Origin: Caprimulgus europaeus
Lineage: Eukaryota; Chordata; Aves; Caprimulgiformes; Caprimulgidae
Direction: 5' to 3'
NCBI GenBank assembly: GCA_907165065.1
Contig: OU015523.1
Location: forward strand, 121,298,246 to 121,362,245
DNA length: 64,000 bases
Shown in pieces: positions 62,160 through 64,000 of this stretch. The position numbers and the translations under genes were made by a program. Numbering within the stretch: position 1 is the stretch's first letter; every line of letters begins with the position of its first letter. Under the pieces are notes generated by a model that saw only the letters and a program-made list of their open reading frames with translations, did no database searches and was not told the DNA's origin.

Positions 62160-63449
62160 GTCCAGCTTTATTGCTACATCATCTAACTTGCAGGTCCTGT
62201 GTGTTGGCATTCCAGTGGCCCACCATCCTCAGTATCTTCTGTTTGCTCTCCCCAAAGGGAACTCTGTCCCTACCCTATAAAATAACTCAGTCAAGCAGAA
62301 GGCTTGAGTCCAAAACATCTGGGAAAGTTTGATCCAATTTAGATGCAGCAGGCAGAAGTCAGAGAAGAGGGGGAACACCTGATAGTCTGAAATAGAGTCT
62401 GAATTGCCTCTCCTCTGATTGAGAAGAGTGCAGTCATGGTTTATGAGAGTGCAAAAGTGAGCAGTCAGGTGATGAGCCTGGAGAAGAAGAAATAGATTCA
62501 TTTCATCTCATCTGCAGTAGGACACCACATCACTATTTGGTTTTATTTTTTTCCTTGAAATCAGCCTGTAATGATGCTAACAGGCACTTCAACACCTGAC
62601 TTGTGGGTGCCTGTTCTCTACCAACTCTGAATTTTTCCAGACAAATACAATGCAGAGGAAGTCTCCCAGATTTCTTGCCAGGTTTTAGACCATCCCAAGG
62701 GCATGCCAGATTTTAGCCAAATTTTAGCTGGGACAAAATATTATGCATATCTATGTCACCATAGCTACTGGGGCTCGTGGAGGGTGGGAAGTCCAGCACC
62801 TCTGAAAAGTCAATGTCCTTTAACTCTTCTCTTTTTTGGAGGTAAGTATCAAAATACCCAGCTGTGACTCCATGCTTCCCTTAACTCCAATAAGACTTGG
62901 GAACAAGCACCATCCTATCAGCTCCAGCTGATGTAGCATGGTGGCACCTCAGCATGCCTGAGAGGGGATTTTTAATCAAGTGGTAGGAGAACAGAGTTGT
63001 AGCAAATGTACAGACTCCATAGAAATATTCCATATTAATTTTAAGGAGCAGGGAGGGTTTTAATGAATCCCATCTTCAAACCATGGGTTAACAAGCCATA
63101 AACAGGCTTTGCCAGCATTTAACTTTAGCATCAGTAGTTTATCAGCACGTTGTTTCCACACTTAATCAGATTTTAATTAAAAGTGACTTTTGTTCTGTTT
63201 ATTGGAAGAGCCTTCCCTTTCGGATTTGGTGATGACAAAAGCCCAAGGAGTGCAAGAGAATTAGAAAGCAAATAGGAGTATCAATCCCAGCAAACCTCTA
63301 CAATCCATGTCCCTCTCTTTTTTTGTAATACACTGATTAGATTCTTATTGTCAGGAAGGATTAGTGTTATGAGCTCCAGGAATTCCTTTCACTGGCCCGT
63401 AAGGCGAGGTAGTGAAGTGTGGATGCTTTTCTTCACAATAACACTCTGG

Positions 63450-63525
63450 CTTTTTTCCCCCCCCACTTCTCCTTTCTCTTCTCCCCACCCATATCCCCTC
63501 CTCTCTCTTCTCTCCTCTCCCACAG
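63450..63525 (+). promoter_or_regulatory. TENM2: Extended pyrimidine tract and 3' splice site before EGF6-7 exon
   Basis: About 76 bases almost entirely C and T, with only a few purines before the CACAG acceptor. It includes T6C8, several TCTCTT/CTTCTC blocks and CCTCTCTCTTCTC. Such tracts bind U2AF and, when rich in UCUU/CUCUCU, the repressor PTB. This is far longer than the tracts before the other exons in the window. Regulation is inferred, not shown. Confidence 0.6.
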
Positions 63526-63711
63526 AGATTTGTGCAGCGGACTGCGGAGGACACGGCATTTGTGTGGGAGGCACCTGCCGCTGCGAGGAGGGATGGATGG
63601 GCACCGCCTGTGATCAGCGAGCGTGTCACCCACGCTGCAATGAGCACGGGACATGCCGGGATGGCAAGTGTGAATGCAGCCCGGGCTGGAACGGAGAGCA
63701 CTGCACTATTG
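63526..63711 (+). CDS. TENM2: Teneurin-2 exon: EGF-like repeats 6 and 7
   Basis: This 186-bp exon is phase 1-1 (acceptor CTCCCACAG, donor CTATTG|GTAGGG). It encodes [18 protein letters not shown].., [12 protein letters not shown], then [15 protein letters not shown].. ending GEHCTI plus one base. Both repeats have six cysteines. The base composition is GC-richer than the surrounding intron, with several CpG. From family knowledge, the junction after EGF7 is teneurin alternative splice site A, where a short insert precedes EGF8. That insert is not visible in the 289 bases that follow. Confidence 0.96.
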
Positions 63712-64000
63712 GTAGGGAGAAAGAAAAAAAACAACCCACAAACGACTCCTTTTAAAAGAATAATTGATGATGAGGGAGGAGAAAAGGCGCATGCTGAATT
63801 GAATATGTGTGACTTAGTGTAGCATGAGCACTTTTGTTCTTGGATTTCAAGTTCTGACATCATACATTTTCATGTGGGAACAAGACAAAATGTCCTTTCA
63901 TTTGTTGATGACACGGCTATATATATATTTTTATTATCAGATGTGCAATACACCTGTGTGGTTTTAGATCTTATAGAGACAAGCCATCAAATGGCAGCTA
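63712..64000 (+). other. TENM2: TENM2 intron, 5' part after EGF7
   Basis: Starts GTAGGG and runs to the window edge. It is AT-rich with an ATATATAT run near 63919. No EGF8 exon or short alternative insert is recognisable. Confidence 0.85.

Larger units (their letters stand above)
42791..63525 (+). other. TENM2: TENM2 intron, 20.7 kb
   Basis: The longest intron here, phase 1, between EGF5 and EGF6. It carries six CR1 copies (43533, 48990, 51468, 54303, 55730, 57253), two related LTRs in opposite orientation (46327-46940, 52675-53265), a TTTA microsatellite (62132-62159) and an A-rich run with GAAA repeats (58890-58912). Sequence between them is unique and AT-rich with no gene that I can support. 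The stretch 60160-60460 is repeat-free. It ends in a very long pyrimidine tract. Confidence 0.85.
1..64000 (+). other. TENM2: TENM2 gene, internal portion (7 exons, 8 introns or intron parts)
   Basis: Seven exons on the + strand splice into one open frame of 427 codons. It matches the extracellular juxtamembrane part and EGF repeats 1-7 of teneurin-2, a large single-pass type II membrane protein that works as a synaptic and axon-guidance adhesion molecule (the known family partners are latrophilins). Every junction is AG/GT, and the phases fit: 1, 0, 1, 1, 1, 1 at the six internal introns, with phase 1 also at both ends. Teneurin-2 is favoured over paralogues by remembered similarity of peptides such as [32 protein letters not shown] and [13 protein letters not shown]. 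Both gene ends lie outside the window. Paralogue choice rests on memory of the family, not on a search. Confidence 0.93.

Noticed and set aside
63351..63863. 170-codon minus-strand frame over the last exon
   Set aside because: It is the shadow of the EGF6-7 exon and the pyrimidine tract on the opposite strand.

Overview
This window is an avian-type vertebrate genomic segment carrying an internal part of one gene, teneurin-2 (TENM2), read on the + strand. The bird assignment is inferred from many CR1 LINE tails with the avian-style 3' end (ATTCTATGATT / ATTCTGTGA) and from LTR copies that resemble bird retroviral LTRs. I cannot name the species. No bacterial, plasmid or phage sequence is visible.

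Seven coding exons were placed from protein similarity, AG/GT splice sites and continuous reading phase: 2644-2814, 8174-8388, 14196-14406, 32725-32826, 37478-37672, 42590-42790 and 63526-63711. Together they give 1281 bases, or 427 codons, with no stop and no frameshift. They start just outside the expected transmembrane helix, cover the membrane-proximal ectodomain, and then cover EGF-like repeats 1 to 7. The intracellular domain and transmembrane helix lie upstream. EGF8, the NHL beta-propeller, the YD shell and the C-terminal teneurin-associated region lie downstream.

EGF repeats 2 and 5 each lack one cysteine (Tyr and Phe in its place). This is the known teneurin pattern in which unpaired cysteines link two chains into a covalent dimer. 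All four EGF exons are symmetric phase 1-1 modules.

About 98% of the window is intron. From left to right: 5' intron with a CR1 tail (1-2643); a 5.4-kb intron with an LTR and two short CR1 tails; a 5.8-kb intron with one CR1; an 18.3-kb intron with four CR1 copies; a 4.7-kb intron with small tandem duplications and one CR1 tail; a 4.9-kb intron with two adjacent CR1 pieces; and a 20.7-kb intron with six CR1 copies and two LTRs in opposite orientation. No tRNA, rRNA, CRISPR or independent second gene could be supported. The longer open frames outside the exons are mostly antisense or sense readings of CR1.

I did not find a previously undescribed system. The most notable points are near-identical CR1 direct repeats flanking the frame-neutral exon for EGF4-5, an inverted pair of LTRs in the last long intron, an extreme pyrimidine tract before the EGF6-7 exon, and a few non-repeat intronic stretches that look like candidate conserved regulatory elements.
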